A stretch of 64,000 nucleotides of DNA from the NCBI RefSeq assembly GCF_037203765.1, contig NZ_JBBCAS010000002.1, forward strand, positions 310,001-374,000, in the 5' to 3' direction. Of the stretch, positions 7,047 to 15,347 are shown piece by piece. Position numbers and translations under genes: made by a program. The DNA is from Sediminicola sp037203765. Lineage in GTDB: Bacteria; Bacteroidota; Bacteroidia; Flavobacteriales; Flavobacteriaceae. The notes beneath the pieces are model-generated. The model ran no database searches and was not told where the DNA came from. It worked only from the letters and a program-made list of their open reading frames with translations. Numbering within the stretch: the first letter of the stretch is position 1; the number at the start of each line of letters is the position of its first letter.

Positions 7047-8246
7047 ATGAGCCAACCTTCTTCACCATTTAGCAAGCAACAATTACTGCCCCAAGAAGAA
7101 ACTTTAGAAGTTTTAAGACAAAAAGGAGAACTCTACATTGGAATTCCCAAGGAAAACCAATTCCAGGAAAAACGTATATGCCTTACCCCAGATGCCGTTA
7201 ATGCCATTACGGCTCACGGTCACCGGGTACTGATAGAGGCGGGAGCTGGAGAAGGGGCCAATTACTCAGATGTTGATTATACCAATGCCGGGGGAGAAAT
7301 TACTAGAGACACCAAAAAAGTATTCTCATGCCCTTTGATCTTAAAGGTAGAACCCCCCACCCAATCAGAAATTCAGTTATTGAATCCGCAGGCAACCATT
7401 ATTTCTGCCCTACAGATAAAGACCCAATCAAAAAAATATTTTGAGGAACTCGCCAAAAAGCGAGTTACCGCTATTGCCTTTGAGTATATCTTGGATGATG
7501 ACGGAAAGTACCCAGCTGTTAGATCCTTAAGTGAAATTGCGGGTATCTCTTCCGTATTGGTCGCTTCCGAAATAATGGCCGCCACCAATAAAGGCAACGG
7601 ACTGATGTTTGGCAATATTAGTGGGGTACCACCTGTTGAAGTGGTTATTATAGGTGCCGGTACCGTAGGAGAATTTGCAGCAAGGTCGGCAATTGGTTTG
7701 GGTGCCAATGTAAAGGTGTTCGATAATTCCATCACCAAGCTCAGAAACATACAGACCCATTTAAGACAAACAGTCTATACTTCTACCATACAGCCCAAGA
7801 ATCTTTTAAAAGCCCTGAAACGCTGTGATGTAGCCATAGGCGCCACCCGTGGGAAGGATAGGTCACCCATTGTAGTCACCAGTACCATGGTGGAGCACAT
7901 GAAAAAAGGAGCCGTGATCATAGATGTGAGTATCGACATGGGCGGCTGTTTTGAAACTAGTGAAATCACCACCCATGACAAACCCACACGTGAAAAATTT
8001 GGGGTCATCCATTATGGGGTACCCAATATACCCTCCAGATATCCCAAAACATCATCAATATCCATCAGTAATATTTTTACCCCCTACCTTTTGAAAATAG
8101 GGGAAGATGGTGGACTTGAAAATTCCCTGAGATTTGATAAAGGGCTAAGAAATGGCTTATATTTGTACCATGGTATTTTGACCAACAAATCGGTTGGGGA
8201 ATGGTACGACCTTTCTTATAGCGATATCAATTTTCTTATTTTTTAG
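7047..8246 (+). CDS. ald: alanine dehydrogenase (AlaDH/PNT family)
   Basis: Catalyses NAD-dependent oxidative deamination of L-alanine to pyruvate and ammonia in the family. The 399-residue product has the AlaDH/PNT N-terminal domain (GIPKENQFQEKRICLTP at 32-48, LKVEPP at 99-104) and a Rossmann NAD-binding domain with GAGTVG at 203-208. It has an N-terminal extension of about 30 residues, Gln-rich, that is typical of flavobacterial members. The segment where classical bacterial enzymes have a catalytic His reads SALQIKTQ here, so the flavobacterial type is divergent and substrate use rests on homology. The start is supported by the duplicated copy of the same ATG context at 6106. Confidence 0.85.
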   Translation: MSQPSSPFSKQQLLPQEETLEVLRQKGELYIGIPKENQFQEKRICLTPDAVNAITAHGHRVLIEAGAGEGANYSDVDYTNAGGEITRDTKKVFSCPLILKVEPPTQSEIQLLNPQATIISALQIKTQSKKYFEELAKKRVTAIAFEYILDDDGKYPAVRSLSEIAGISSVLVASEIMAATNKGNGLMFGNISGVPPVEVVIIGAGTVGEFAARSAIGLGANVKVFDNSITKLRNIQTHLRQTVYTSTIQPKNLLKALKRCDVAIGATRGKDRSPIVVTSTMVEHMKKGAVIIDVSIDMGGCFETSEITTHDKPTREKFGVIHYGVPNIPSRYPKTSSISISNIFTPYLLKIGEDGGLENSLRFDKGLRNGLYLYHGILTNKSVGEWYDLSYSDINFLIF

Positions 8247-8249
8247 TGT

Positions 8250-8633
8250 ATGGCATTTATAAAACGACTCGGCTTCTTTTTGGTCGGTCTTTCTATTGGA
8301 ATTGTTTTTCTGACCTTCTTTTTTAAGAAAAAAACGGAAGAAACCGGAACCTCCTTCTGTTATTTTCCCAATTGTAGGGTATTGAAGGACCTAAGGTCCA
8401 AACCTATCTCCTACTCCGAGGATATCAATGAATTGTTGGCTTCCAACAAATTGGACACCTTGGATATCAATTCATTCTTTACCGATGGTGATATTGATTT
8501 TGGCAACAGTGATACCAAGGCAGTTCCCTGCCGAACCTATGTCATTGAAGGTACTATAAAAGAAAAAGAGGCAATTTTAAAAGTTAAAAATTGCCCTTCC
8601 AAGGTTGTAGTGGAACAGATAATCCTATATTAA
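8250..8633 (+). CDS. DUF4258-type membrane-anchored protein
   Basis: A 127-residue protein with one N-terminal membrane helix (about 6-24, LGFFLVGLSIGIVFLTFFF) and a small soluble domain. It resembles flavobacterial DUF4258 proteins, which commonly follow ald. Cys residues at CYFPNCRV and in KNCPSK are conserved-looking, suggesting a disulfide outside the cytoplasm. It begins 3 bases after the ald stop, so it is almost certainly cotranscribed. Biochemical role unknown. Confidence 0.7.
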   Translation: MAFIKRLGFFLVGLSIGIVFLTFFFKKKTEETGTSFCYFPNCRVLKDLRSKPISYSEDINELLASNKLDTLDINSFFTDGDIDFGNSDTKAVPCRTYVIEGTIKEKEAILKVKNCPSKVVVEQIILY

Positions 8634-8658
8634 TAGGAACACTGTACCGTTCTTATAC

Positions 8659-9834
8659 TTATATTTTTCTTCGGGTACGTTCCTTTTTCAATAAGGTAAG
8701 TTCCCTAGTGGTCTGCCCGGAAACAGAAGTGTTTTCTTCTGCTCTTCTAATGAGGTAGGGCATTACATCCCTGACCGGACCAAATGGTAGATATTTGGCC
8801 ACCTTGTAACCATGGGCTGCCAAATTGAAAGAAATATTATCGCTCATCCCATATAACTGGCCGAACCAAATATTGGGCTCATTTTTGGCAATGTTCTTTT
8901 TTTCCATGAGCTCCATCAACTTATAGCAGCTCAATTCGTTATGGGTACCAGAGAAAAGTGCAATAACATCAAGATGGTCCACGATATATGCAATTGCCGC
9001 ATCAAAATTCTCATCGGTTGCCTTTTTTGATGGACAAATAGGTGTAGGATAGCCTTTTTCTTCAGCCCTCTCGTTTTCCTTCTCCATATAAGCGCCTCGA
9101 ACTACCTTGAATCCAACCTTGAAATTCTGATCTAGAGCTTTTTGATGCATTTTTTTCAGATAATCCATACGGTCCCAACGGTACATTTGTAGGGTGTTGA
9201 ACACGATGGGTTTTTCCTTATTGTATTTCATCATCATATCCTCAACCAGACTATCCGCTGCGTCCTGCATCCAACTTTCTTCCCCATCAATGAGCAGGGC
9301 CACATCCATATCATGGGCCTTCTTACAAACTTTGTCAAAACGGTTAATAATACGTTGCCATTCCTGGCTCTCGGCCTCGGTCAAAGTCTTCCCCTCCCCT
9401 ATTTTTTGGTAAATGGCGAAACGGCCAAAAGCCGTTGGTTTGAACACGGCATAAGGTATGCTGTCTTTTTCTTTTACAAAATTGAGGATTTCCATAATTT
9501 TCTCGTAGGCAAAATCAAACTGATTTTCTACGTCTTTCCCTTCCACGGAATAGTCCAATACCGAAGACACCCCTTTATCGTACATCTTTTCAATTAGCGG
9601 CAAACAATCCTTTTCATTTACCCCCCCACAAAAATGATCAAAAACTGTGGCTCTTATCAATCCTTCCACCGGCAAATGCGCCTTTATGGCAAAATTGGTT
9701 ACCGCCGAACCTATTCTCACCAAGGGTTCATTGGCAATCATCTTGAACAGGAAATAGGCTCGCTCCAGTTCGGAGTCTGTTTTTAACGCAAAAGCTGTTG
9801 CGGTATTTTCAAAAATTTGATCCATTATTGTCAA
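8659..9834 (-). CDS. proline dehydrogenase
   Basis: FAD-dependent oxidation of L-proline to pyrroline-5-carboxylate, the first step of proline catabolism. At 391 residues it is a single-domain enzyme rather than a PutA fusion. Family motifs are present in order: KPTAFGR, LLIDGEESWMQ, KVVRGAYMEKENER, SGTHNELS, FGQLYGMSDN, and the substrate-binding RRAEEN near the C-terminus. It is divergent from aroB and converges with the DUF4258 gene. A TTG-N21-TATATTTG promoter lies just upstream. Confidence 0.92.
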   Translation of the reverse strand: MTIMDQIFENTATAFALKTDSELERAYFLFKMIANEPLVRIGSAVTNFAIKAHLPVEGLIRATVFDHFCGGVNEKDCLPLIEKMYDKGVSSVLDYSVEGKDVENQFDFAYEKIMEILNFVKEKDSIPYAVFKPTAFGRFAIYQKIGEGKTLTEAESQEWQRIINRFDKVCKKAHDMDVALLIDGEESWMQDAADSLVEDMMMKYNKEKPIVFNTLQMYRWDRMDYLKKMHQKALDQNFKVGFKVVRGAYMEKENERAEEKGYPTPICPSKKATDENFDAAIAYIVDHLDVIALFSGTHNELSCYKLMELMEKKNIAKNEPNIWFGQLYGMSDNISFNLAAHGYKVAKYLPFGPVRDVMPYLIRRAEENTSVSGQTTRELTLLKKERTRRKI

Positions 9835-9847
9835 TTTCGTAACGGGC

Positions 9848-9879
9848 CAAATATAAGTAAGGAATATTTATTTTATCAA
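9848..9879 (-). promoter_or_regulatory. promoter for proline dehydrogenase gene
   Basis: On the minus strand TTG (9877-9879) is separated by 21 bases from TATATTTG (9848-9855), matching the Bacteroidota TTG/TAnnTTTG promoter. The -7 box lies 14 bases before the ATG at 9834, implying a very short leader. Confidence 0.65.
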
Positions 9880-9910
9880 TAAAAATAGCCTTTATTTTGT
9901 CTTTTTCAAT

Positions 9911-10981
9911 ATGTTCAAAATGAATTCCATAGCCAGCGATTCCTATACGGTACATTTCAACGAAAAAGCTTTTAATGCTTTAAACAGACACTTAAAAGGG
10001 GCGCATTATTCCAAGATTTTCATCCTAGTGGACGAGAACACACACAATCTGTGTCTGCCCCAGTTTATGGCCGAAATTGAAGGCGAATATGTATATGAGA
10101 TCATTGAGATAGAAGCTGGGGAAATCCATAAGAATTTGGACACCTGTGCACAGGTTTGGGAGGCGATGTCCGAGCTTGATGCAGATCGAAAGAGCCTTAT
10201 GATCAATTTGGGCGGTGGCGTTATCACCGATATGGGGGGATTTATAGCTTCTTGTTTTAAAAGGGGCATCCATTTTATCAATGTACCCACTACCCTATTA
10301 GCTATGGTTGATGCCTCCGTGGGAGGTAAGACAGGCATTGATCTTGGACCATTGAAGAACCAGATTGGCGTAATCAACCAACCTCAAATGGTCCTTGTGG
10401 TATCCGATTTTCTTAAAACATTGGAAGAAAGGCAATTACAAAGTGGATTTGCAGAAATGCTGAAGCATGGACTCATCAAGGATAAAAAATACTGGGAGGA
10501 GCTCAAACTTCTTTCCAGTTTTGACGATATGGACGAATTTATTTATCATTCCGTCCTTATTAAAAATGAGGTGGTACTCCAAGATCCTACCGAACAAAAT
10601 ATCAGGAAAATCCTGAATTTTGGACATACGCTGGGACATGCCATAGAATCCTATTTTTTGGAAAGCACTGCACATGAGACTCTATTGCATGGGGAAGCCA
10701 TTGCCATTGGGATGATAATGGAAGCGTTTTTGTCCAAAGAACTTACGGGTCTTCCTGAAAAGGACCTGAAAGACATCAAGGATACCTTCCTAAAAAGGTA
10801 TGAAAAAGTGGTGTTTACGGAGGAGGACATCCAGACCATTTTAGGTTTAATGAAGTTCGATAAAAAGAATTCACACGGGAATATCAATTTTGTGCTCTTG
10901 AATTCCATAGGGAGTCCGGTCATCGACATCAAAATACCTAACAATTTGTATATCAAGGCATTTGAATACTACAAGGATTAA
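9911..10981 (+). CDS. aroB: 3-dehydroquinate synthase
   Basis: Second step of the shikimate pathway: converts DAHP to 3-dehydroquinate using NAD and a divalent metal. The 356-residue product has the expected length and motifs: GGGVITDMGGFIAS, NVPTTLLAMVDASVGGKTGI and the metal-binding NFGHTLGHAIES, with a final HG pair in the HGNINFV segment. Translation could also begin at the ATG three codons downstream. It stands alone between proline dehydrogenase and a small conserved gene. Confidence 0.95.
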   Translation: MFKMNSIASDSYTVHFNEKAFNALNRHLKGAHYSKIFILVDENTHNLCLPQFMAEIEGEYVYEIIEIEAGEIHKNLDTCAQVWEAMSELDADRKSLMINLGGGVITDMGGFIASCFKRGIHFINVPTTLLAMVDASVGGKTGIDLGPLKNQIGVINQPQMVLVVSDFLKTLEERQLQSGFAEMLKHGLIKDKKYWEELKLLSSFDDMDEFIYHSVLIKNEVVLQDPTEQNIRKILNFGHTLGHAIESYFLESTAHETLLHGEAIAIGMIMEAFLSKELTGLPEKDLKDIKDTFLKRYEKVVFTEEDIQTILGLMKFDKKNSHGNINFVLLNSIGSPVIDIKIPNNLYIKAFEYYKD

Positions 10982-11079
10982 AGCCTACGCCTACTAAAAC
11001 GAAGGTTTTACAACTCTTTCAGTGGTGAAAGAAATAAATAGTATAGCTTAGGATAAGAAACCTTCCTAAAAACCATACT

Positions 11080-11409
11080 ATGATACGCAGACTGGTAGAC
11101 TACAAGAAACTGGACCACCAAGTGGCCAACCTACTCATTGAAAAATATCCACACGGGTACGGAGATGGAGATATCATCTCTTTTAAAAATATGCAGGGCG
11201 AAATTGTGGAAGCTGTAGAAGTAAAAACAAAGGATACCCTTTATTTGATCAAAATCAGTAAGTGTCTAGCCCGCTTTATCGCTGAATTCGATGATAAAAT
11301 GGAAAAGGAACTGGAGATCAAATCAATCAAACCCGAAAAAATTGCCGGGGAGGAAGATGAAGCCGAATATGAGTATGAAGATAGCCATGAGGAAGATTAT
11401 GATGAATAG
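11080..11409 (+). CDS. conserved flavobacterial protein, acidic tail
   Basis: A 109-residue protein of unknown function, familiar as a conserved neighbour of aroB in flavobacteria. The N-terminal part (MIRRLVDYKKLDHQVANLLI, then YPHGYGDGDIISFKN) is compact and mixed alpha/beta. The last 20 residues are almost all Glu, Asp or Tyr (EEDEAEYEYEDSHEEDYDE). No catalytic motif is visible. Its stop codon abuts the end of the convergent YihY gene at 11410. Confidence 0.75.
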   Translation: MIRRLVDYKKLDHQVANLLIEKYPHGYGDGDIISFKNMQGEIVEAVEVKTKDTLYLIKISKCLARFIAEFDDKMEKELEIKSIKPEKIAGEEDEAEYEYEDSHEEDYDE

Positions 11410-12297
11410 CTACGCATCATCACGTATCGCTTTTTTGTTGGGTCCTACTTTTTCATTGCGATGGGTGGCATATTGAAAAGTAAATTCCGCACCAAAAAAT
11501 ATAATGATACAGGTATAGTACACCCATAACAGTATCAATACCACAGAGGATGACCCTCCATAGACGGATGTAGGATCACTTTTGGTGAAATAGAAACCCA
11601 AGAGGTACTCCCCTATCAAAAATAGCAAGGTGGTAAGACCGGCACCCAAAAAGGTTGTCTTCCAGCGAATATCTATATCTGGCAACCATTTGAAAATGGC
11701 TCCGAACAGCCCTGTAATGATACAAAAAGACAGTAAAAAACTAAATAGTTCTGCAAAAACGGCCGCTATTTGAGGCGCTACTTGTCCCACATATTCGCTC
11801 ATCACATTCAGAAAAATGGATAATATTAAGGAAACCAAAAATAGAAAACCCAAGACCAAGATCATCCCAAAAGAAATCAACCTGTCCAACATGGTTTTTA
11901 GGAAGCCAGTTTTTTTTGATTTCACCCGCCAAATGGCATTCATCGTCTTTTTCAATTGGACAAAAACCCCGGTAGCACCAAATAGCAACATGGCAATTCC
12001 CAAGACAACGCTAAACGTACTACTTTGATTCAGCGCGGCATTGGCAATCATACCTTCTATAGCCTCTGAGACCCCTGCGCCTATTAACCCTCCCAGTTTC
12101 TGAACGATTCTTCCCTTCACCGCCTCTACACCAAAAAAATACCCTGAAATAGAAACCACAATCATTAGTAATGATGGTAGGGAGAACAAGGTATAATAGG
12201 CTATAATGGCACTTTTGCCAAACGGGTCATTGTTATACCACGAGGCAAAGGTTTTTTTTAAAAGTAAAAAAAATGTTCCAAGCCTCTGTGTCATCAT
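11410..12297 (-). CDS. YihY/BrkB-family inner-membrane protein
   Basis: A 295-residue polytopic membrane protein with about six hydrophobic helices. It shows YihY/BrkB signatures: an early NDPFGKSAIIAYYTLFSLPS segment, the GATGVFVQLKKTMNAIW region and a late YGGSSSVVLILLWVYY. The family was once called RNase BN, but that activity belongs elsewhere; members are thought to be envelope or transport proteins. It overlaps the upstream DinB gene by 4 bases, indicating a two-gene operon. Confidence 0.85.
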   Translation of the reverse strand: MMTQRLGTFFLLLKKTFASWYNNDPFGKSAIIAYYTLFSLPSLLMIVVSISGYFFGVEAVKGRIVQKLGGLIGAGVSEAIEGMIANAALNQSSTFSVVLGIAMLLFGATGVFVQLKKTMNAIWRVKSKKTGFLKTMLDRLISFGMILVLGFLFLVSLILSIFLNVMSEYVGQVAPQIAAVFAELFSFLLSFCIITGLFGAIFKWLPDIDIRWKTTFLGAGLTTLLFLIGEYLLGFYFTKSDPTSVYGGSSSVVLILLWVYYTCIIIFFGAEFTFQYATHRNEKVGPNKKAIRDDA

Positions 12298-12809
12298 AAA
12301 TATCTATTCTGCAATATGGCCAAATGGTGTTTCTGATGTCCGGAAATAATGAGCCCGGCAGCACCCACACTCATTTTAGCACCACTGGCCATACCCGTCC
12401 TGTTCAGTTCCTTTTCTTCAAAAGTTTCGAACAAGGCAATCGTTGATTGACGCACCGCCAAATATTCCTTGATAATACTGTCTTTAGACCGACTGTTGGC
12501 GTTAGATGCTGGGACATATTCATCTTGGTCGAATCCTGGAAGTGGCGTCCGGTCATTTCTATAAAAACGCAGCGCCCTATATTGAAAGATCCTTTCCGTA
12601 TCTATCAAATGTACCAAGACCTCCGAAACGGTCCATTTACCAACTCCATAGGCATAAGTGAGCTTTTCATCGGGAATGTTCTTTACCTCATTGATAAATT
12701 GATCCATTCCGCTTTTCAATCCTTCCATTAATTCTACATCACCCAAGGCGTCTATGTAAGGCTGGTAATAAGAATTGTATTCAGTGGTAAGTAAATCTGT
12801 TGCTTTCAT
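12294..12809 (-). CDS. DinB-like metal-dependent protein
   Basis: A 171-residue DinB-superfamily four-helix protein. The likely metal ligands are His in SEVLVHLIDTERI and the two His residues in ISGHQKHHLAIL near the C-terminus. Such proteins include thiol transferases and many members without known activity. It is cotranscribed with the YihY gene downstream through a 4-base overlap. Confidence 0.82.
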   Translation of the reverse strand: MKATDLLTTEYNSYYQPYIDALGDVELMEGLKSGMDQFINEVKNIPDEKLTYAYGVGKWTVSEVLVHLIDTERIFQYRALRFYRNDRTPLPGFDQDEYVPASNANSRSKDSIIKEYLAVRQSTIALFETFEEKELNRTGMASGAKMSVGAAGLIISGHQKHHLAILQNRYL

Positions 12810-12820
12810 TGGTATAAAAT

Positions 12821-12854
12821 AAAAATCCCAATCAAAGGTAATGATTGGGATTTT
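12821..12854 (-). terminator. terminator after lrp-like gene
   Basis: AAAATCCCAATC pairs with GATTGGGATTTT around a 9-base loop. It lies downstream of the Lrp gene on the minus strand, before the DinB gene. Confidence 0.8.
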
Positions 12855-12873
12855 AAATATGTTGGAATCTTAA

Positions 12874-13353
12874 TTACAACTCATTAAAAATGGTGTGCAT
12901 CAATCGCTTTTTGTCATTGATACTCTCCTCCAACGATATCATGGTTTCAGTCCTACTGATACCGTCAATATCATCTATTTTAAAAATAATATTCTTAGCA
13001 TGATTTGTATCCTTCGCCCTGATTTTACAGAAAATATTGAATTTTCCAGTGGTAATATGTGCTACAGTTACAAATGGAATTTGATTTAAACGCTCCAAGA
13101 CAAATTTTGTCTGATGTGTTTTTTCCAAAAAGATACCTACATAAGCAATAAAGGCATATCCCAATTTTACATAGTCCAAGGTCAAGGAGGAACCTTTAAT
13201 GATACCTGCCTCTTCCATTTTCTTCACCCTAACATGAACAGTACCTGCAGAAATCAATAATTTTTTTGCTATATCCGTAAATGGAGTTCTGGTATTGTCT
13301 ATAAGCATGTCCAGAATCTGGTGATCTATTTCGTCTAATTTAACTTTACTCAT
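12874..13353 (-). CDS. Lrp/AsnC-family transcriptional regulator
   Basis: A 159-residue regulator with an N-terminal winged helix-turn-helix (LDEIDHQILDMLIDNTRTPF, then DIAKKLLISAGTVHVRVKKM) and a C-terminal RAM/ligand-binding domain (LGYAFIAYVGIFLEKT onward). Proteins of this family bind amino acids and control amino-acid metabolism. An upstream ATG at 13374 falls inside a TAnnTTTG promoter box, so the ATG at 13353 is preferred. The M14 peptidase gene lies 115 bases upstream on the same strand. Confidence 0.9.
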   Translation of the reverse strand: MSKVKLDEIDHQILDMLIDNTRTPFTDIAKKLLISAGTVHVRVKKMEEAGIIKGSSLTLDYVKLGYAFIAYVGIFLEKTHQTKFVLERLNQIPFVTVAHITTGKFNIFCKIRAKDTNHAKNIIFKIDDIDGISRTETMISLEESINDKKRLMHTIFNEL

Positions 13354-13371
13354 CTGAGAATTTATTTTGAG

Positions 13372-13379
13372 CAAAAATA
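13372..13379 (-). promoter_or_regulatory. candidate -7 box (TATTTTTG) for lrp-like gene
   Basis: Minus-strand match to TAnnTTTG 19 bases before the chosen ATG at 13353. No clear -33 TTG. Confidence 0.4.
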
Positions 13380-13467
13380 GAAAAATAAGGAATTAAATGT
13401 AATAAATAATCTCATTTTTTGGGAAAATCATAACGATTTGTATATTTCAAACGATTTCATTCAATAA

Positions 13468-14577
13468 TTACCCCAAACAGTCCATCACTTTTTTGTTCAA
13501 TTTAATAGATTTCAGGTCATTTTCATCAAGGCAATCATAGGTCTTATGGCCATAAAATTGGTGAAGATCACCTGTCTTTTCCACAAAGGGCTGAAATTTA
13601 ATGGCAGTAGATTCCAAAACCTCTTTATAAAGCACACCTATATCCATTCTTTTAGTTTGAGAAGCGAGCAGAAGATGGGCATTCTTGATTAAGACATCAA
13701 AATATAGCTTTCCGTTTTCCGGAATTTCAAAGTAGTGATCTTGGGGATATAAAGGGATCTCTGCCCTCGCTATAGTTTCCAAGCCTTTGAGCATGGCATA
13801 AAAGATATATTCCCTTGTTTTTTCCCGACTGTAGTCGCCAGGGAAGTGTCCGGCTTCAAATAAAATGGTTGGGGTATTCAACATTTGAAATGCATCTCCA
13901 ACACAATTATGGTTGAAACTGTCATCATACCTGCCCACCTGCCCTGGAATCAATTGCTGAATAAGGCTGTTCATGGCAACTATCAATTGCATACTCACTC
14001 CCCTTGTTTTGGAAATACTCCTTTCCTGGTCATGTGCGGGGGACAAAAAGGAGATGGTTGCCGGTTTGTTTTCTTGGCCCACATTAAAAATGGTGCGTTG
14101 ATCATGTAGATTAAAGCAAAAATCGGGCTGAAAAGCATCGTAAATCGCTCTTAACACCTTGCTTTCCGGTTGTGAACGGTCATGGGCATCCCTGTTTAAA
14201 TCGATCTCGTTGGCATTTATCCTAGTGTAGGCCGCAGCCCCATCTGGATTTAATATAGGAATTATCTGTACCGTGCATTCCTGGAGAATGGTGTCTGCCA
14301 AAACAGAAGGTAGCGATAAATAGTTTATTAGATCCAAAACGGCCTTGGTTGTTGTTGATTCATTTCCATGCATCTGAGACCACATCAATATTTTTTTAGG
14401 TCCGTAGCCCAAGGTCACCATTTTAATTTTTTTCTGCTGGACAGATAAGCCAATGACCTCAAAATGTAAATTATGGGAATGATCAAACAAGAACTTATCA
14501 ATAGCGTCAATGGTGACATATCTATCAACGACCGTATTTTCTTTTACAGTTGAATAATCTAGATTAAATGGATGCAT
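13468..14577 (-). CDS. M14-family zinc carboxypeptidase
   Basis: A 369-residue metallopeptidase-fold protein without an obvious signal peptide, so probably cytoplasmic. Zinc motif HGNES (from SQMHGNESTTT, the HxxE pair), the substrate-binding NEIDLNRDAHDR segment, the third ligand in FNLHDQR and a late catalytic Glu in LFEAGHFPGDY are all visible. Specificity cannot be read from sequence. It lies upstream of the Lrp-type regulator on the same strand; a long palindrome-containing region separates it from the divergent HTH gene. Confidence 0.85.
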   Translation of the reverse strand: MHPFNLDYSTVKENTVVDRYVTIDAIDKFLFDHSHNLHFEVIGLSVQQKKIKMVTLGYGPKKILMWSQMHGNESTTTKAVLDLINYLSLPSVLADTILQECTVQIIPILNPDGAAAYTRINANEIDLNRDAHDRSQPESKVLRAIYDAFQPDFCFNLHDQRTIFNVGQENKPATISFLSPAHDQERSISKTRGVSMQLIVAMNSLIQQLIPGQVGRYDDSFNHNCVGDAFQMLNTPTILFEAGHFPGDYSREKTREYIFYAMLKGLETIARAEIPLYPQDHYFEIPENGKLYFDVLIKNAHLLLASQTKRMDIGVLYKEVLESTAIKFQPFVEKTGDLHQFYGHKTYDCLDENDLKSIKLNKKVMDCLG

Positions 14578-14624
14578 GTAATTGTTGTATTTAATGGTTA
14601 CAAAACTAACATCAAATAAAATTA

Positions 14625-14663
14625 CAATTGTATACGTATAATTATTACAAATGTATACAGTTG
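14625..14663. repeat. inverted repeat CAATTGTATAC / GTATACAGTTG
   Basis: Two 11-base arms (14625-14635 and 14653-14663) match with one mismatch across 17 bases. The left arm overlaps a perfect 10-base palindrome TATACGTATA (14631-14640). It lies between the divergent M14 peptidase and HTH genes, so it is a candidate operator. Confidence 0.5.
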
Positions 14664-14824
14664 TTATTCTAGTTTTCGACCATGTTTGTAATTGGTTATT
14701 GACCTTTTACCTTACTATAGGGTGTATTGATATAAAGTACTTACAAATCACTATTTCAATTACTTATAATTATTCATTTAAAGTTATTATTCCATAAATA
14801 AAATCAAATGAGCCGTCTCATTGA

Positions 14825-14854
14825 TTTGATTTTACATAGTTTTGGTTACATTTG
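14825..14854 (+). promoter_or_regulatory. promoter for HTH gene at 14871
   Basis: TTTG (14825-14828), an 18-base spacer and TACATTTG (14847-14854) form a full TTTG/TAnnTTTG promoter. The ATG at 14871 follows 16 bases later. This places the transcription start downstream of the in-frame ATG at 14808 and decides the start codon. Confidence 0.7.
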
Positions 14855-14870
14855 TATAAAAATTATTACA

Positions 14871-15275
14871 ATGTTAAATCAGGATGCGTTTTTAAAAAGA
14901 CTTGATGCAATAATGCAGTATTATGATGTTTCTGCATCGGCGATGGCCGATAAAATTGGGGTACAGCGTTCCAGTATTTCACACTTGTTGACTGGAAGAA
15001 ATAAACCCAGTCTGGAATTTGTGATGAAGGTTGTAGATGCTTTTCCGGAAGTGAATCTTTATTGGTTGCTTCAAGGGGACGGTGAATTCCCTACGCGGAA
15101 AAAAGAAACTGCCACCCTATTTACTACTCCTGAAGAACCCATGTCAAAGGAAACTGCTTCACCCCCTGAAGCCAAAAATCCAAAGGTCCTAGAAGCTTAC
15201 GTTAAACAAGTTGAGCGCATCGTGATCTTTTATACGGATGGCAGTTTCCAATCCTACTCGGAAATAAAAGATTAG
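14871..15275 (+). CDS. XRE/phage-repressor-like HTH regulator
   Basis: A 134-residue DNA-binding protein. The N-terminal HTH reads FLKRLDAIMQYYDVSASAMA, then IGVQRSSISHLLTGRNKPS, followed by the tag FPEVNLYWLLQGDGEFP. A low-complexity Thr/Glu/Pro linker (about 78-108) leads to a conserved C-terminal strand-rich piece (VERIVIFYTDGSFQSYSEI). The tag relates it to the HTH protein at 1862. The longer frame from 14808 is rejected because a promoter lies inside it. It may act on the inverted repeat at 14625; this is inference. Confidence 0.82.
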   Translation: MLNQDAFLKRLDAIMQYYDVSASAMADKIGVQRSSISHLLTGRNKPSLEFVMKVVDAFPEVNLYWLLQGDGEFPTRKKETATLFTTPEEPMSKETASPPEAKNPKVLEAYVKQVERIVIFYTDGSFQSYSEIKD

Positions 15276-15347
15276 TTGCGTCTGTTCCATAAAAAGTTGC
15301 TAGCGGATTAAATGGTAGATAGCCACAATTTTCTTTTCTTTGTGGGT

